From positions 434,001-498,000 of the forward strand of contig NZ_WTYT01000002.1 of assembly GCF_009827595.1 (NCBI RefSeq): a stretch of 64,000 nucleotides of DNA, read 5' to 3'. Below the pieces are notes generated by a model. That model was given only the letters and a program-made list of their open reading frames with translations. It was not told the DNA's origin and searched no databases. How positions within the stretch are numbered: the first letter of the stretch is position 1; each line of letters opens with the position of its first letter. Source of the stretch: Altericroceibacterium endophyticum (GTDB taxonomy: Bacteria; Pseudomonadota; Alphaproteobacteria; Sphingomonadales; Sphingomonadaceae). The translations under genes were made by a program, and so were the position numbers. This document shows positions 8,657 to 17,294 of this stretch, piece by piece.

Positions 8657-9645
8657 GCACTCATCACACACATGGCGGGCATGGCAGCCACAGCCACGGC
8701 GAAGAGAATTTGAGCGATCGCCAGCTGATCTTCGCTGTCGCGATTAACGTCCTGCTCACGTTCGCTCAGATCGTCGGCGGAATCGTCTCGGGCTCGCTCG
8801 CGCTGATCGCTGACGCGCTGCACAATTTCAGCGATGCGGCTTCGCTCGGCCTTGCGTGGTTCGCCCGAAGGATAGGCAGGCGTCCGGCAGATAGGATGAT
8901 GACGTTCGGCTACGCGCAGGGTGAGGTCGTCGCCGCGCTGATCAATTTGACCACGCTGCTTATTGTCGGCTTCTATCTGCTCGTTGAGGCTATCAATCGG
9001 TTCGCCGACCCGCAGCCTATCGAGGGATGGACGGTGATCGGTGTCGCTGGCGTTGCGTTGGTGATCGATCTGCTCACCGCCTTCATCACCTACCGCGGTG
9101 CCAAGGACAGCATCAACATGAAGGCTGCCTTTCTGCATAATGTGTCCGACGCGATGGCATCGGTGGGGGTGATCGTAGCGGGCGTTTTGATCCTGCTATA
9201 CGATCTCTACGTGTCGGACCTGATCATTACCGTGATCATCGCGGGCTACGTGATCTGGCAAGGAATGACGCTGCTGCCGCGCACGATCCGGCTATTGATG
9301 GGCGCGGTTCCGGACGATTTGGAATTCGATCAGATTGTTGCGGCGCTGCGATCAACGGAAGGGGTGAAAGATGTGCATCACCTGCATATCTGGAGCCTCA
9401 GCGAGCATGTGCAATCGCTCGAAGCGCATGTTGTGCCTCAAGAAGGATCGCTGGAAGAATTCGAAAAGCTCAAGGCAAAGCTGCGTGCGATGCTGATAGC
9501 TCAGCATGGGATCGGTCATGCGACTTTTGAGGCTTGTCTGGCCGCCGATTGCGACAACCAGCTCGTTTCAGATCATGCTGCTCCTGATGATGGGGAGCAT
9601 CACAACGATCAAGGCCGCGGCGCACCCGGAGCAGAGGAATCGTGA
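8653..9645 (+). CDS. czcD: CzcD, cation diffusion facilitator
   Basis: 330 residues. The His-rich N-terminus (STHHTHGGHGSHSHGEE) is followed by six membrane spans. TM2 has DALHNFSDA and TM5 has HNVSDA, the canonical Zn/Cd/Co site of CDF transporters. The C-terminal cytoplasmic domain contains the VHHLHIWSLSEH and HIGHAT-like segment (HGIGHATFEAC) used for dimer metal binding. It exports divalent cations from cytoplasm to periplasm in exchange for protons, feeding the CzcCBA pump. The ATG overlaps the previous stop (ATGA), which fixes the start. Confidence 0.92.
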   Translation: MSTHHTHGGHGSHSHGEENLSDRQLIFAVAINVLLTFAQIVGGIVSGSLALIADALHNFSDAASLGLAWFARRIGRRPADRMMTFGYAQGEVVAALINLTTLLIVGFYLLVEAINRFADPQPIEGWTVIGVAGVALVIDLLTAFITYRGAKDSINMKAAFLHNVSDAMASVGVIVAGVLILLYDLYVSDLIITVIIAGYVIWQGMTLLPRTIRLLMGAVPDDLEFDQIVAALRSTEGVKDVHHLHIWSLSEHVQSLEAHVVPQEGSLEEFEKLKAKLRAMLIAQHGIGHATFEACLAADCDNQLVSDHAAPDDGEHHNDQGRGAPGAEES

Positions 9646-10316
9646 GTATCCTCGACAAGATGGAGGCCCGCGCACTCTACGACAATATCGCGACGCGATA
9701 TGACCGCCTTCTATTCGGCTTTAGGCTGGTAGGGATCGGCCGGGAGCGGGAAGCGCTAATCAACGAACTTGGGCTCAAGACGGGGAACACGGTCATCGAT
9801 TTGTGTTGCGGGACCGGCAAAAACTTCGAGAGCATCTTAAAGGTCATCGGAGCATCTGGGAGTATTATCGGGGTCGACCTTTCGCGCGGAATGCTCAGCA
9901 AAGCGCGGCGTAAAGCCGAGCGCGCAGGTTGGAGTAATGTTGAACTGATCGAAGCGGACGTGGAGGCATGGGATATCCCATCCGATGTCGATGCTGTTGT
10001 TTCAACTTTTAGTCTCGAGATGGTTCCCCAATATGCGCAGGTTATTGAAAGGACTTCCGCTGCTCTTCGCCCGGGCGGGCGGCTTGGCCTTCTGGGACTC
10101 AAATACCCAAATCGATGGCCGAAATGGCTCATCACTGCTGGTATTTGGCTGACACAGCGCTTCGGCGCGAGCGCTGACTATGCCGATTTTAAGCCTTGGG
10201 AAGCAGCGGCAGAGCATTTTGATATCATCAGCTTTCGGCAGTTGCTGGCTGGTGCCGCATACCGCTGCGTAGCGGCGCAGACATCGGAAAAGGTGCGAAT
10301 GCCCGATGGCTCGTGA
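9642..10316 (+). CDS. Class I SAM-dependent methyltransferase (UbiE-like)
   Basis: 224 residues with motif I VIDLCCGTGKN, the acidic strand GVDLSRGML, a motif II region EADVEAWDIP and post-motif SALRPGGRLGLLGL. This is the UbiE/Coq5-type fold. The GTG start overlaps the czcD stop, so it is co-translated with the metal genes. Such methyltransferases are found in some czc-type operons, where a role in detoxification (for example methylating a metalloid or a lipid) has not been established to my knowledge. Substrate unknown. Confidence 0.8.
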   Translation: MSILDKMEARALYDNIATRYDRLLFGFRLVGIGREREALINELGLKTGNTVIDLCCGTGKNFESILKVIGASGSIIGVDLSRGMLSKARRKAERAGWSNVELIEADVEAWDIPSDVDAVVSTFSLEMVPQYAQVIERTSAALRPGGRLGLLGLKYPNRWPKWLITAGIWLTQRFGASADYADFKPWEAAAEHFDIISFRQLLAGAAYRCVAAQTSEKVRMPDGS

Positions 10317-10504
10317 TCGGCCTGATCCCTCGACTAATCCGGTTCTTAAAAGCGCCGTTGGCTTTGTGGCGATCGCCAAGTCTGCCTATTTCTGCATGCA
10401 CTTGGCCGTAGCTGCGGCCATTGAACCGGCTTCCCAGTTTGTCGACAGCGTGGGTCCTTTCGAAGACAAATGGACAATAGCCTCTTCTAAATTGCGGAGG
10501 GGTT

Positions 10505-11458
10505 GTGCCATTTGAAATTCGTCAGCTTCGCTATGTCATTGCAGCTGCGGATCATGGCAGCTTCTACAGGGCAGCCCGCGCTCTCGATGTCGATCAGTCG
10601 ACTTTAAGCCGGACGGTTCTGAAGTTAGAGCGTTCTCTCGGAAGTGAGCTGTTCATCCGGACGAGGGCTGGAGTAAGACTTACGAAGATCGGGCAGCAAA
10701 TCTTGCGCAGCGCCCGGCCCATGGTCGCCAACGCGGACCGCATCCTCGCTACGACCCGCGCAGGTGGAAAAGGCCGCGCCGGCGGATTTACGGTTGGCTT
10801 CAACAGCTCCGTCTCAGCAGGCAATTTGCGCGCGACCTTGGTCTCGGCTTTACATGAAAACCCGGACGTCGAGATAGAAGGCGTGGAAGCGGACCGAAGC
10901 GTTCTGTTCGCAGGGCTCGACAGTGGCGAGATCGATATCACCATCATCATGGGCGAAGTTGACCGCGACGACTTCCGTCACGCCTCGTTCTGGAGCGAGC
11001 ATGTCTTTGTCGCCATGTCGAACTATCATGCGCTGTCGGAGCGCGATGTCGTCAACTGGGTGGAATTGCGCGACCAACGCTTCGCGCTCCCGACGGCCGA
11101 TCCCGGTCCGGAAATCCGCGACATGCTGATCGGGCGCCTTTGGCGGTCGGGCGCGCAGCCAGACATCCAGTTACACCCAGTAAGCCGCGAGACGATCCTC
11201 AGCATTCTCGGCGAGACTGGGATGTTGTCGGTCGCCTGCGAGGGTGCGACCGGAGCGCTTTATCCTGATGTCGTCTATCGGCCTGTGCATGGCGAACAGG
11301 GACCGGCGCTCATTGCCTATTCTGGATACTGGCGGAAAGACAACGCCAATCCTGCCCTGAAGCGATTCCTGGCTTTCGTCCGCAAGCGCTATGCGCTGTC
11401 GTTCGAGATCGGCACACAGGCTAACGAGAACATACTGTCTTCGGGAGAAGCACCATGA
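10505..11458 (+). CDS. LysR-family transcriptional regulator
   Basis: 317 residues from a GTG at 10505, preceded by a ggagg-like ribosome site. The N-terminal winged HTH is clear (QLRYVIAAADHGSFYRAARAL with STLSRTVLKLE following), then a periplasmic-binding-protein-like effector domain. A LysR gene in this position, convergent with the trb operon end, is common in alphaproteobacterial ICEs. It probably regulates transfer or the neighbouring small gene, whose start overlaps its stop (ATGA). The effector is unknown. Confidence 0.88.
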   Translation: MPFEIRQLRYVIAAADHGSFYRAARALDVDQSTLSRTVLKLERSLGSELFIRTRAGVRLTKIGQQILRSARPMVANADRILATTRAGGKGRAGGFTVGFNSSVSAGNLRATLVSALHENPDVEIEGVEADRSVLFAGLDSGEIDITIIMGEVDRDDFRHASFWSEHVFVAMSNYHALSERDVVNWVELRDQRFALPTADPGPEIRDMLIGRLWRSGAQPDIQLHPVSRETILSILGETGMLSVACEGATGALYPDVVYRPVHGEQGPALIAYSGYWRKDNANPALKRFLAFVRKRYALSFEIGTQANENILSSGEAP

Positions 11459-11762
11459 CGCAAGGCAAGAGCGTGATGATGATGCTGATCGTTCTCGTCA
11501 TCGGGTTTAGCGCGGGGTTCGTGCTACGAGCGAGCGCAGCATCCGCGCCTGCGGGGATGGCGGTTACATCGCGCGCTCAGCGCCAGCGCAACCGAACGAG
11601 GCGCGTGGTGTGCAGTATTTCGTCGCGCATGAAGAGGACGCACGGCGAACCATCGAAGGCTGCCGTCGCGGCACTGTGCGCGGTGCCGAATGCACGAATG
11701 CGGAAGAAGCGATCATCAAGGTTGAGGCGGAGGAGCGGCGGCGCCGCTATTTGGGCGATTGA
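11455..11762 (+). pseudogene. EexN-like small exported protein, frameshifted
   Basis: The frame opened by the ATG at 11455 gives a membrane/signal segment (VMMMLIVLVIGFSAGFVLRA). After about residue 34 the natural continuation is in another frame: GGYIARSAPAQPNEARGVQYF, then HEEDARRTIEGCRRGTVRG, AECTNAEEA and a stop at 11760-11762. The second part resembles EexN-type entry-exclusion proteins. Adding one G to the GGGG run at 11553-11556 would restore one frame of about 102 codons. Entry exclusion would block redundant mating into a cell that already carries the ICE. Whether the shift is real, programmed or a sequencing error cannot be told here. The 3' end overlaps the convergent DUF2274 gene by 47 bases. 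Confidence 0.6.
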
Positions 11763-11988
11763 GCGCGGATTTCGCCGCGCGTCGATGTTTGGCAAATCCG
11801 CGGTCGGTCGCCATGAATCGCGTGAGCATTGGCGCGACAAGCTTCTCCGGCGGAACAGCATCACCGCGGGTCTCGGCCGCCAACGCCGCGGCATAAGCAG
11901 TCAAATCGCGATGCACGGCTGCGGGAAGCTCGATGGTCAGCTTGACCGGCTTGTCATCGACCAGCGGCCCCAGTTTGAGTTTCGTCAT
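11716..11988 (-). CDS. DUF2274 protein of the trb cluster
   Basis: 90 residues beginning MTKLKLGPLVDDKPVKLTIE, the signature of DUF2274 proteins that follow trbI in alphaproteobacterial ICEs. The core looks like a ribbon-helix-helix or antitoxin-sized protein with a conserved TDRGFAKHRR end. Here about 20 extra residues (Pro/Ala-rich) follow that point and overlap the convergent EexN-like gene. The ATG overlaps the trbI stop. Function unproven; probably a regulator or accessory protein of transfer. Confidence 0.8.
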   Translation of the reverse strand: MTKLKLGPLVDDKPVKLTIELPAAVHRDLTAYAAALAAETRGDAVPPEKLVAPMLTRFMATDRGFAKHRRAAKSALNRPNSGAAAPPPQP

Positions 11989-13223
11989 CGCATCTCTCCG
12001 ACGGGCTCCAGGATCAGGTCGCGCGTCAAAATCACGCGAAGCGGATGACCGGGCCGGATGGTGAGCGTCGGCTGGATATTGAGCTGTCGATCGACGATCC
12101 GTTGTCCGGTCTGGTTGATGGTGTCCTGACTGCCCCGCCGCAGCGCGCGGATCAGATCGTCATCACCGTCCGCGCCGAGTTCGGCACCGACGCCGAGCAG
12201 TGTCGAGATGGCGGCGGCGCGGAGCAGAATGCCCCAATGCTGGTTCACGCCGTCCTGCAGACCGGCGAACCCGGCACCGTCTGCGGCGGGCTGACGATCA
12301 AGCGTGATCGAACGGCCGCCGGGTAGGATTAGCCGGTCCCAAGCGAGCAGCATGCGGGTCTGCCCGGCAGCGATATCGCTGTCATACTCGCCGATCAACC
12401 GCGATCCTTGCGGGACGAGAAGGATACGGCCGGTCGGACTGTCGTAGACGCTGGCGGTCACCTGCGCAGTGATCTGTCCGGGAAGATCAGAGCGGATACC
12501 AGTAATGAGCGCGGCGGGTATGATGCTGCCAGCCTGAAGAATGTTCGGCGATGCGGGCGTTGTCAGCCGTTCAGCGCTCGCAGTTCGCGGGTCGGACGTG
12601 TGCTCTAGAAATGCGCGCTTACCGGCCACATTGCTCTGCGGTGCAGCTGGAGGCTGCAGCCCGGCACCCGGGATTGCGTGAGCGACCGTCAGGCTCGGGA
12701 GCGGCGAGTTAGCTGCCGAAGCTCCAGCTCCATCGAGAAATACATTGCTCGTGCGCGCAGCGTCACGTTCTTGTTCGGCACGTTGACGAGCGGCTTCGGC
12801 AGCTTGCGCGCGTGGATCAGGCGGGAGCGCCTGCGTGCCGACCGGCGGAAGCGGCACGTCTTCCCCACGTTCCTGAGCTGCGACGATCGGCCCACCAAGA
12901 TCGCCGGGAAGCGGCGGACCGAGTTGAGGCACTTCCGCATAGTCGCGCGGACCCGAAGTAATTGCTTCGGCTTCGGAGCGGCTCTCGGTGTTGTAAAGTT
13001 CTTCCGACGCCCGTTCGTCGGCAGGCAACAGCGCATAAATCAGCGAGCCGCCGATACCGAGGGCAGCGACCCCGCCGATAACGGCAAGCGCCTTTCTGGA
13101 GAGACGCACCACGCGCGGTACATCACCGCGCAGTTGAAAGGGACGCGGATCGGCAGGCGCTGGTGGGGGAACGTCGTGCGCCGCATCCGGCTCGATTCCC
13201 AAGGTGTCGGATTCCTCGCTCAT
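11985..13223 (-). CDS. trbI: TrbI, VirB10-like channel protein
   Basis: 412 residues. The short cytoplasmic N-terminus is followed by one membrane span (ALAVIGGVAALGIGGSLIYALL), a Pro-rich periplasmic linker and the C-terminal VirB10/TrbI beta-barrel domain (GSIIPAALITGIRSDLPGQI; LLVPQGSRLIGEYDS). VirB10 proteins span both membranes of the type IV secretion channel and relay energy to the outer core. It overlaps trbG by 4 bases at its start and DUF2274 by 4 at its end. Confidence 0.94.
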   Translation of the reverse strand: MSEESDTLGIEPDAAHDVPPPAPADPRPFQLRGDVPRVVRLSRKALAVIGGVAALGIGGSLIYALLPADERASEELYNTESRSEAEAITSGPRDYAEVPQLGPPLPGDLGGPIVAAQERGEDVPLPPVGTQALPPDPRAQAAEAARQRAEQERDAARTSNVFLDGAGASAANSPLPSLTVAHAIPGAGLQPPAAPQSNVAGKRAFLEHTSDPRTASAERLTTPASPNILQAGSIIPAALITGIRSDLPGQITAQVTASVYDSPTGRILLVPQGSRLIGEYDSDIAAGQTRMLLAWDRLILPGGRSITLDRQPAADGAGFAGLQDGVNQHWGILLRAAAISTLLGVGAELGADGDDDLIRALRRGSQDTINQTGQRIVDRQLNIQPTLTIRPGHPLRVILTRDLILEPVGEMR

Positions 13224-14233
13224 CGCCGCCGCTCCCGTCCGTCGTCGCGAAGAATCCGCACGCGCTTTTCACTGCGACGATCGCCCAGACGCAGTTCGGC
13301 GGCGGCAAACAGGCGGTCGACCACCATGTAGCGGCCTCGCACGCGGTAATTGACGAGTTCGGCATCGCCCGCCGCGCCCGTCACAAACACCGGCGGCATT
13401 TCGCCCTGCGCGATCCCCGCAGGAAATTCGATGAACACCTGCCGTCCGTCGTCGAAGGCGCGCGAGGGTTTCCAAGGCACGCGGTCACCTTCGATCCGAT
13501 AGCGAAAATTGAGCGCGGACAGGTCCACGCCGCTCGCCACCGGCGCGACGGAGGCCGCTGCCGCATTAGCGCTGCGCAGCGCGATCAACTCGTCCTGGGG
13601 ATAGCTCCACGAGACCGACGCCATATAGGTCGAGGGCGTCGCGTGCAGCTCGAGATGGTAGGTGCGCCGGTCGGTATTGACGACGAGATTGGTGGCGAGA
13701 TCCGGACGGGTCGGCTTGACGAGGATATGGACGCGCGCTGCGGGTCCGCTGCCGCTTACCGTATCACCGATGATCCAGCGCACCGTATCGCCCGCTGCGA
13801 CCGGTCCCGGCCCGACCAGTTGTTCGCCTTCCTGCAAGGCGATGTCGGTCACCTGCCCGGGCGCTGTATAGACCTGATAAAGCGCGCCGTCCGCCCAAGG
13901 GTAGAGCTGGATCGCGTTGAGGAACCCATCGCGCACCGGCTGCATGCGCGCGGCATCGTTGGCATCGCCGATGCGGCGGCGCGGATCGGCGGGTTCGGGT
14001 TCCAGCTCGCCGTCCGGCACCGGTTTCAGTTGCCCAGGCAGTGGCAGCGGTTCGGGGATCGCGACCACCTCGACCGGGCGCGGCGGTTCGGGCGCGAGCG
14101 TCGCCTCGATGGTGCGTGGCGGATCGACGTAGGCGATGTCCGGAATGTCGGAAGTAGTGGCGCAACCGGCCAGACCGAGAGCTCCGGCGAGCAGCGCTGC
14201 GGGGGCAGCGCGGTGGGTTAAAGCTTGCGTCAT
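13220..14233 (-). CDS. trbG: TrbG, VirB9-like outer core protein
   Basis: 337 residues from the ATG at 14233. A lipoprotein-like or signal N-terminus (LLAGALGLAGCATT) is followed by a Pro-rich segment and the VirB9/CagX domain (HLELHATPSTYMASVSWSYP; LNFRYRIEGD; PPVFVTG). With TrbI and TrbF it makes the outer-membrane core of the conjugation pore. The frame extends upstream into trbF but the ATG overlapping the trbF stop is the natural start. Confidence 0.93.
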   Translation of the reverse strand: MTQALTHRAAPAALLAGALGLAGCATTSDIPDIAYVDPPRTIEATLAPEPPRPVEVVAIPEPLPLPGQLKPVPDGELEPEPADPRRRIGDANDAARMQPVRDGFLNAIQLYPWADGALYQVYTAPGQVTDIALQEGEQLVGPGPVAAGDTVRWIIGDTVSGSGPAARVHILVKPTRPDLATNLVVNTDRRTYHLELHATPSTYMASVSWSYPQDELIALRSANAAAASVAPVASGVDLSALNFRYRIEGDRVPWKPSRAFDDGRQVFIEFPAGIAQGEMPPVFVTGAAGDAELVNYRVRGRYMVVDRLFAAAELRLGDRRSEKRVRILRDDGRERRR

Positions 14234-14913
14234 TGCGACAGCTCCTTCGACCAGTTGAGGGCGTTGACGAATATGCCCAGCGAGTTGGCGCGCAGCGCAT
14301 CGGGGGTGCGCGGCGGCTGCACGGTGATGGTCAGGATCGCCGACCAGCGTTCTGTCGCGGTGAGGCTTCCGTCCTGATAGCGGCGCTCGGTCCATGCGAC
14401 GCGGAAGCTGTCGGGCGAAGCGCGGATCACGCTGGAGACTTCGATCGCGACCTGCACCCGCCCGACATCGGCGAAGGGGTCGTTGGCGCGGGCGTAATCG
14501 TTCAACGCGAGCGCCCCGCGATCGGTGGTGAAGTCGTAGGCTCTGAGCCAGTTCTGCCGCACGATTACCGGATCGGCGGGGACCGAACGCACCTGCTCGA
14601 TGAAGCGCGCGAGATGAAACGCGATCTGAGGATCGGACGGGCTGTAGCCGGCTTCGGCGGGCGCAACCGCCTGCGCCTGCCCGAGCGCATCGACCTCGAC
14701 CACCCAGGGCACGATATGCCCGCGCAAGGATTGCCAGACGAGCCCGCCGGCGAGCGCGCCCGAAAGAGCAAGCATGCCGAAGAAAGCTAACCGCCAGTTC
14801 TTCGCCTGCACGCGCGCGGAGCCGATGCGATCATCCCATACCTGCGCCGCGCGCTGATAGGGCGTGACCGGTTCGGGCGTTTGGCCGTAGCGGATGGTGG
14901 GGCGTCGGAACAT
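14230..14913 (-). CDS. trbF: TrbF, VirB8-like protein
   Basis: 227 residues from the ATG at 14913 (MFRRPTIRYGQTPEPVTPYQ). One membrane span (LAFFGMLALSGALAGGLVW) is followed by a periplasmic NTF2-like VirB8 domain. It is an assembly factor of the inner-membrane complex. The ATG lies 5 bases after the trbL stop; the longer upstream frame is antisense to the Ala/Gly-rich trbL tail region and is discarded. Confidence 0.93.
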   Translation of the reverse strand: MFRRPTIRYGQTPEPVTPYQRAAQVWDDRIGSARVQAKNWRLAFFGMLALSGALAGGLVWQSLRGHIVPWVVEVDALGQAQAVAPAEAGYSPSDPQIAFHLARFIEQVRSVPADPVIVRQNWLRAYDFTTDRGALALNDYARANDPFADVGRVQVAIEVSSVIRASPDSFRVAWTERRYQDGSLTATERWSAILTITVQPPRTPDALRANSLGIFVNALNWSKELSQ

Positions 14914-14918
14914 AAGGC

Positions 14919-16226
14919 TCAATCCTTCTCTCTGACATCGACCGACGCGCCGCCGCCTCCGCCGTCGCCGGAGCGCAGCGTGTGAGCGGCGACCGTCGCG
15001 CCGTGAGTCATTGTCTGGCGGCGCTTCATCGCGGCCGCCCAGGCGGGCTGTACGTCGGGGGACAATGCGGCGCCGGTCGCCTCGCCCGAGATCGTCGCAC
15101 CAGCGGCGGTCGCACCGGCACGGCCCCCCGAACGGTAGCTGTCCTTCAGGGACGACGCGGCCTTGCGCAGGGGCGAGGTGGCTGCGCCAAGCGCGGCCTT
15201 GCCGATGCCCGCAGCTCCGCCCGCCACCGCCGCACCACCGCTCTTTCCGGCCGAGCCGAGGGCATAGGCGCTGCTCGCAGCACCAGACGTAAAGGCCGCG
15301 CCCCGCGCCGTTCCGCCTGCCACGCACGCAGCGGCTCCGGCACCGATGCGTGCGGCAGCCGCCCCGCCGACAAGTGCGCCGCCGGCTGCGAGCGCCGTGC
15401 CAGCCGCCGCACCCGCGCCCAGCGCCGGGCCGCCCGAAACTATGCCGTTGGCGATCGAGGGGCCGAAGATTCCGAGGCCGAGCAGGCAGAGCGAGGCGAG
15501 CACGATGGTCATCGCGTCCTCGATCGTCGGCTGCGCGCCGCCGAATCCTGCGCGAAACTCCTCGAACAGCGTGGAACCGATGCCGACGATGACCGCGAGC
15601 ACGAGCACCTTGATACCCGAAGAGATCACCAGCCCCAGCACGCGTTCGGCCATGAAGGCGGTCTTGCCGAACAGGCCGAAGGGAATGAGCACGAAGCCGG
15701 CGAGCGTCGCGAGCTTGAACTCGATGAGCGTGATGAAGAGCTGGATCGAGAGGATGAAGAAGGCGAGGATGACGAACAGCCAGGCGATTAGCAGCACGGC
15801 GATCTGGATGAAGTTCTCGAAGAAGGCGACCCAGCCCATCAGGTCGGAAATGGACTCGAGGATCGGCTGTCCGGCGTCGAGCCCGACCTGTGCGACGCGC
15901 CCGGGCTGGAGCAGTTCCGCGGCCGAGAAGCCGGTGTCCGACGCCTTCAGCCCCAGTCCCGCGAAGCTCTCGAAGACAATACGCGCGAGGCTGTTCCAGT
16001 TGCCGATGATGTAGGCGAAGACGCCGACGAAGAGCGTCTTCTTGATGAGACGCGCGAGAATGTCGTCATCCGCACCCCAGGTCCAGAACAGCGCGGCCAG
16101 CGTCACGTCGATAACGATCAGCGTGGTGGCGATGAACGCGACCTCACCGCCGAGCAGTCCGAACCCGCTGTCGATGTAGCTAGTGAAGACATCGAGAAAG
16201 CGATCGACGACGCCGGTCCCGCCCAT
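14919..16226 (-). CDS. trbL: TrbL, VirB6-like polytopic membrane protein
   Basis: 435 residues from the ATG at 16226 (MGGTGVVDRFLDVFTSYIDSG). Several membrane spans occupy the first 270 residues, including ENFIQIAVLLIAWLFVILAF. A long Gly/Ala-rich low-complexity tail follows, normal for TrbL. It forms part of the inner-membrane channel. An upstream in-frame extension exists but lies inside trbK and lacks a ribosome site. Confidence 0.93.
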   Translation of the reverse strand: MGGTGVVDRFLDVFTSYIDSGFGLLGGEVAFIATTLIVIDVTLAALFWTWGADDDILARLIKKTLFVGVFAYIIGNWNSLARIVFESFAGLGLKASDTGFSAAELLQPGRVAQVGLDAGQPILESISDLMGWVAFFENFIQIAVLLIAWLFVILAFFILSIQLFITLIEFKLATLAGFVLIPFGLFGKTAFMAERVLGLVISSGIKVLVLAVIVGIGSTLFEEFRAGFGGAQPTIEDAMTIVLASLCLLGLGIFGPSIANGIVSGGPALGAGAAAGTALAAGGALVGGAAAARIGAGAAACVAGGTARGAAFTSGAASSAYALGSAGKSGGAAVAGGAAGIGKAALGAATSPLRKAASSLKDSYRSGGRAGATAAGATISGEATGAALSPDVQPAWAAAMKRRQTMTHGATVAAHTLRSGDGGGGGASVDVREKD

Positions 16227-16227
16227 G

Positions 16228-16527
16228 TCAGTTGCCCTCCGCCGTGGTGTCGTCGATGCGTGCCATCGGCCGCGCGCCGGGGGCGAGGAAACGCCGCCGG
16301 TTCTCGGCCCAGGCGCGCATGCAGTCGCGATCATCGGCGCCTGCGGCACCGAGCGCCTGGCAGCGGCGCAATTCGATCAGCAAAGGATCTATTCCGGAAG
16401 CCACCACCTCGGCGACGGGCTCCTCGCGCACAGGCTCGGGCGCGCGGCTCATCTCGATTGCGGTCATGGTGATCGCGATGGCGACGAAGATGATGGCGCC
16501 GATGCGCGCGAGGAGCTTGGGTTCCAC
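16228..16527 (-). CDS. TrbK-alt, putative entry-exclusion protein
   Basis: 99 residues with one N-terminal membrane span (IGAIIFVAIAITMTAIEM) and a Cys-containing periplasmic part (LRRCQALGAAGADDRDCMRAW). This matches the TrbK-alt family lying between trbJ and trbL in alphaproteobacterial elements, thought to take the place of the TrbK lipoprotein in excluding further conjugation. Its stop is 1 base from the trbL start. Confidence 0.85.
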   Translation of the reverse strand: MEPKLLARIGAIIFVAIAITMTAIEMSRAPEPVREEPVAEVVASGIDPLLIELRRCQALGAAGADDRDCMRAWAENRRRFLAPGARPMARIDDTTAEGN

Positions 16528-16535
16528 GGATCTTC

Positions 16536-17294
16536 TCAGTCTCGGAACATGCGGGCGTTGCCGGGTTGGTAACCGGTGCGTGGGGTCAGGAAGCGGCGGA
16601 GCTGCTCGCGCGCCTGTGCCTTGGCGGCAGCGCGCTCAGCCATGTCGAGCGCCTGCGCGCGGCCCTGCGCCGCCATCAGCGCGGTGACGTCAGCAAGCTG
16701 CTGCGACTGGAGCGCGACGAGCTGGTTGCCCGCCTGCGCCGCCTGAAGCGCACCGGTTGCCGACTGGCTCGCGGTGACGAGCCGTTCCAAGCTGGCACGC
16801 GATCCGTCGATATTGCCGACCACGCCCGCCTGGACCTTGAGCGCATCCTCGAACGCGGCGACGCTGGTCCGCCAGCGGCCTTGCGCGTCGGCGACGAGTT
16901 GCCGGTCCGAGCCGGACAGGTTGGTGCCACGATAGCTCTGGGCAAAGGTCTGATCGATTTGGTGGACGTCGTAGGCGAGCCGTTGCGCCTGCCCAAGCAG
17001 TTGCTGCGTGCGCTGGAACTGGGTTTGCACTTCCTGGAGCTGGCTCAGCGGCAGCGCGGTGAGATTGCGCGCTTCATTGAGGAGCGATTGCGCCTCGTTC
17101 TGGAGGCTCTGGACTTGGTTGTTGATCTGTTCGAGCGTGCGGGCGGCGGTCAGGACGTTCTGCGCATAGTTACTGGGATCGTAGACGATGCCGCCGAACT
17201 GCGCGTGCGCGGGCGTCGTAGCGGCGAGGCCGAAAACGCTCGCGGTTGCGAGAACGCCGGCCATGAGAGCACGGCGCAAGAGAGGCGATTTCAT
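16536..17294 (-). CDS. trbJ: TrbJ, VirB5-like pilus-associated protein
   Basis: 252 residues from the ATG at 17294. A signal peptide (RRALMAGVLATASVFGLAA, cleavage after AHA) is followed by FGGIVYDPSNYAQNVLTAAR and a long helical region rich in Gln and Leu, typical of TrbJ/VirB5. It is exported and likely sits at the pilus tip. The ATG overlaps the trbE stop. Confidence 0.92.
   Translation of the reverse strand: MKSPLLRRALMAGVLATASVFGLAATTPAHAQFGGIVYDPSNYAQNVLTAARTLEQINNQVQSLQNEAQSLLNEARNLTALPLSQLQEVQTQFQRTQQLLGQAQRLAYDVHQIDQTFAQSYRGTNLSGSDRQLVADAQGRWRTSVAAFEDALKVQAGVVGNIDGSRASLERLVTASQSATGALQAAQAGNQLVALQSQQLADVTALMAAQGRAQALDMAERAAAKAQAREQLRRFLTPRTGYQPGNARMFRD

Noticed and set aside
13163-14221. 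Long plus-strand open frame of about 350 codons
   Set aside because: Antisense to trbG; the Arg/His-rich product has no domain and no ribosome site.
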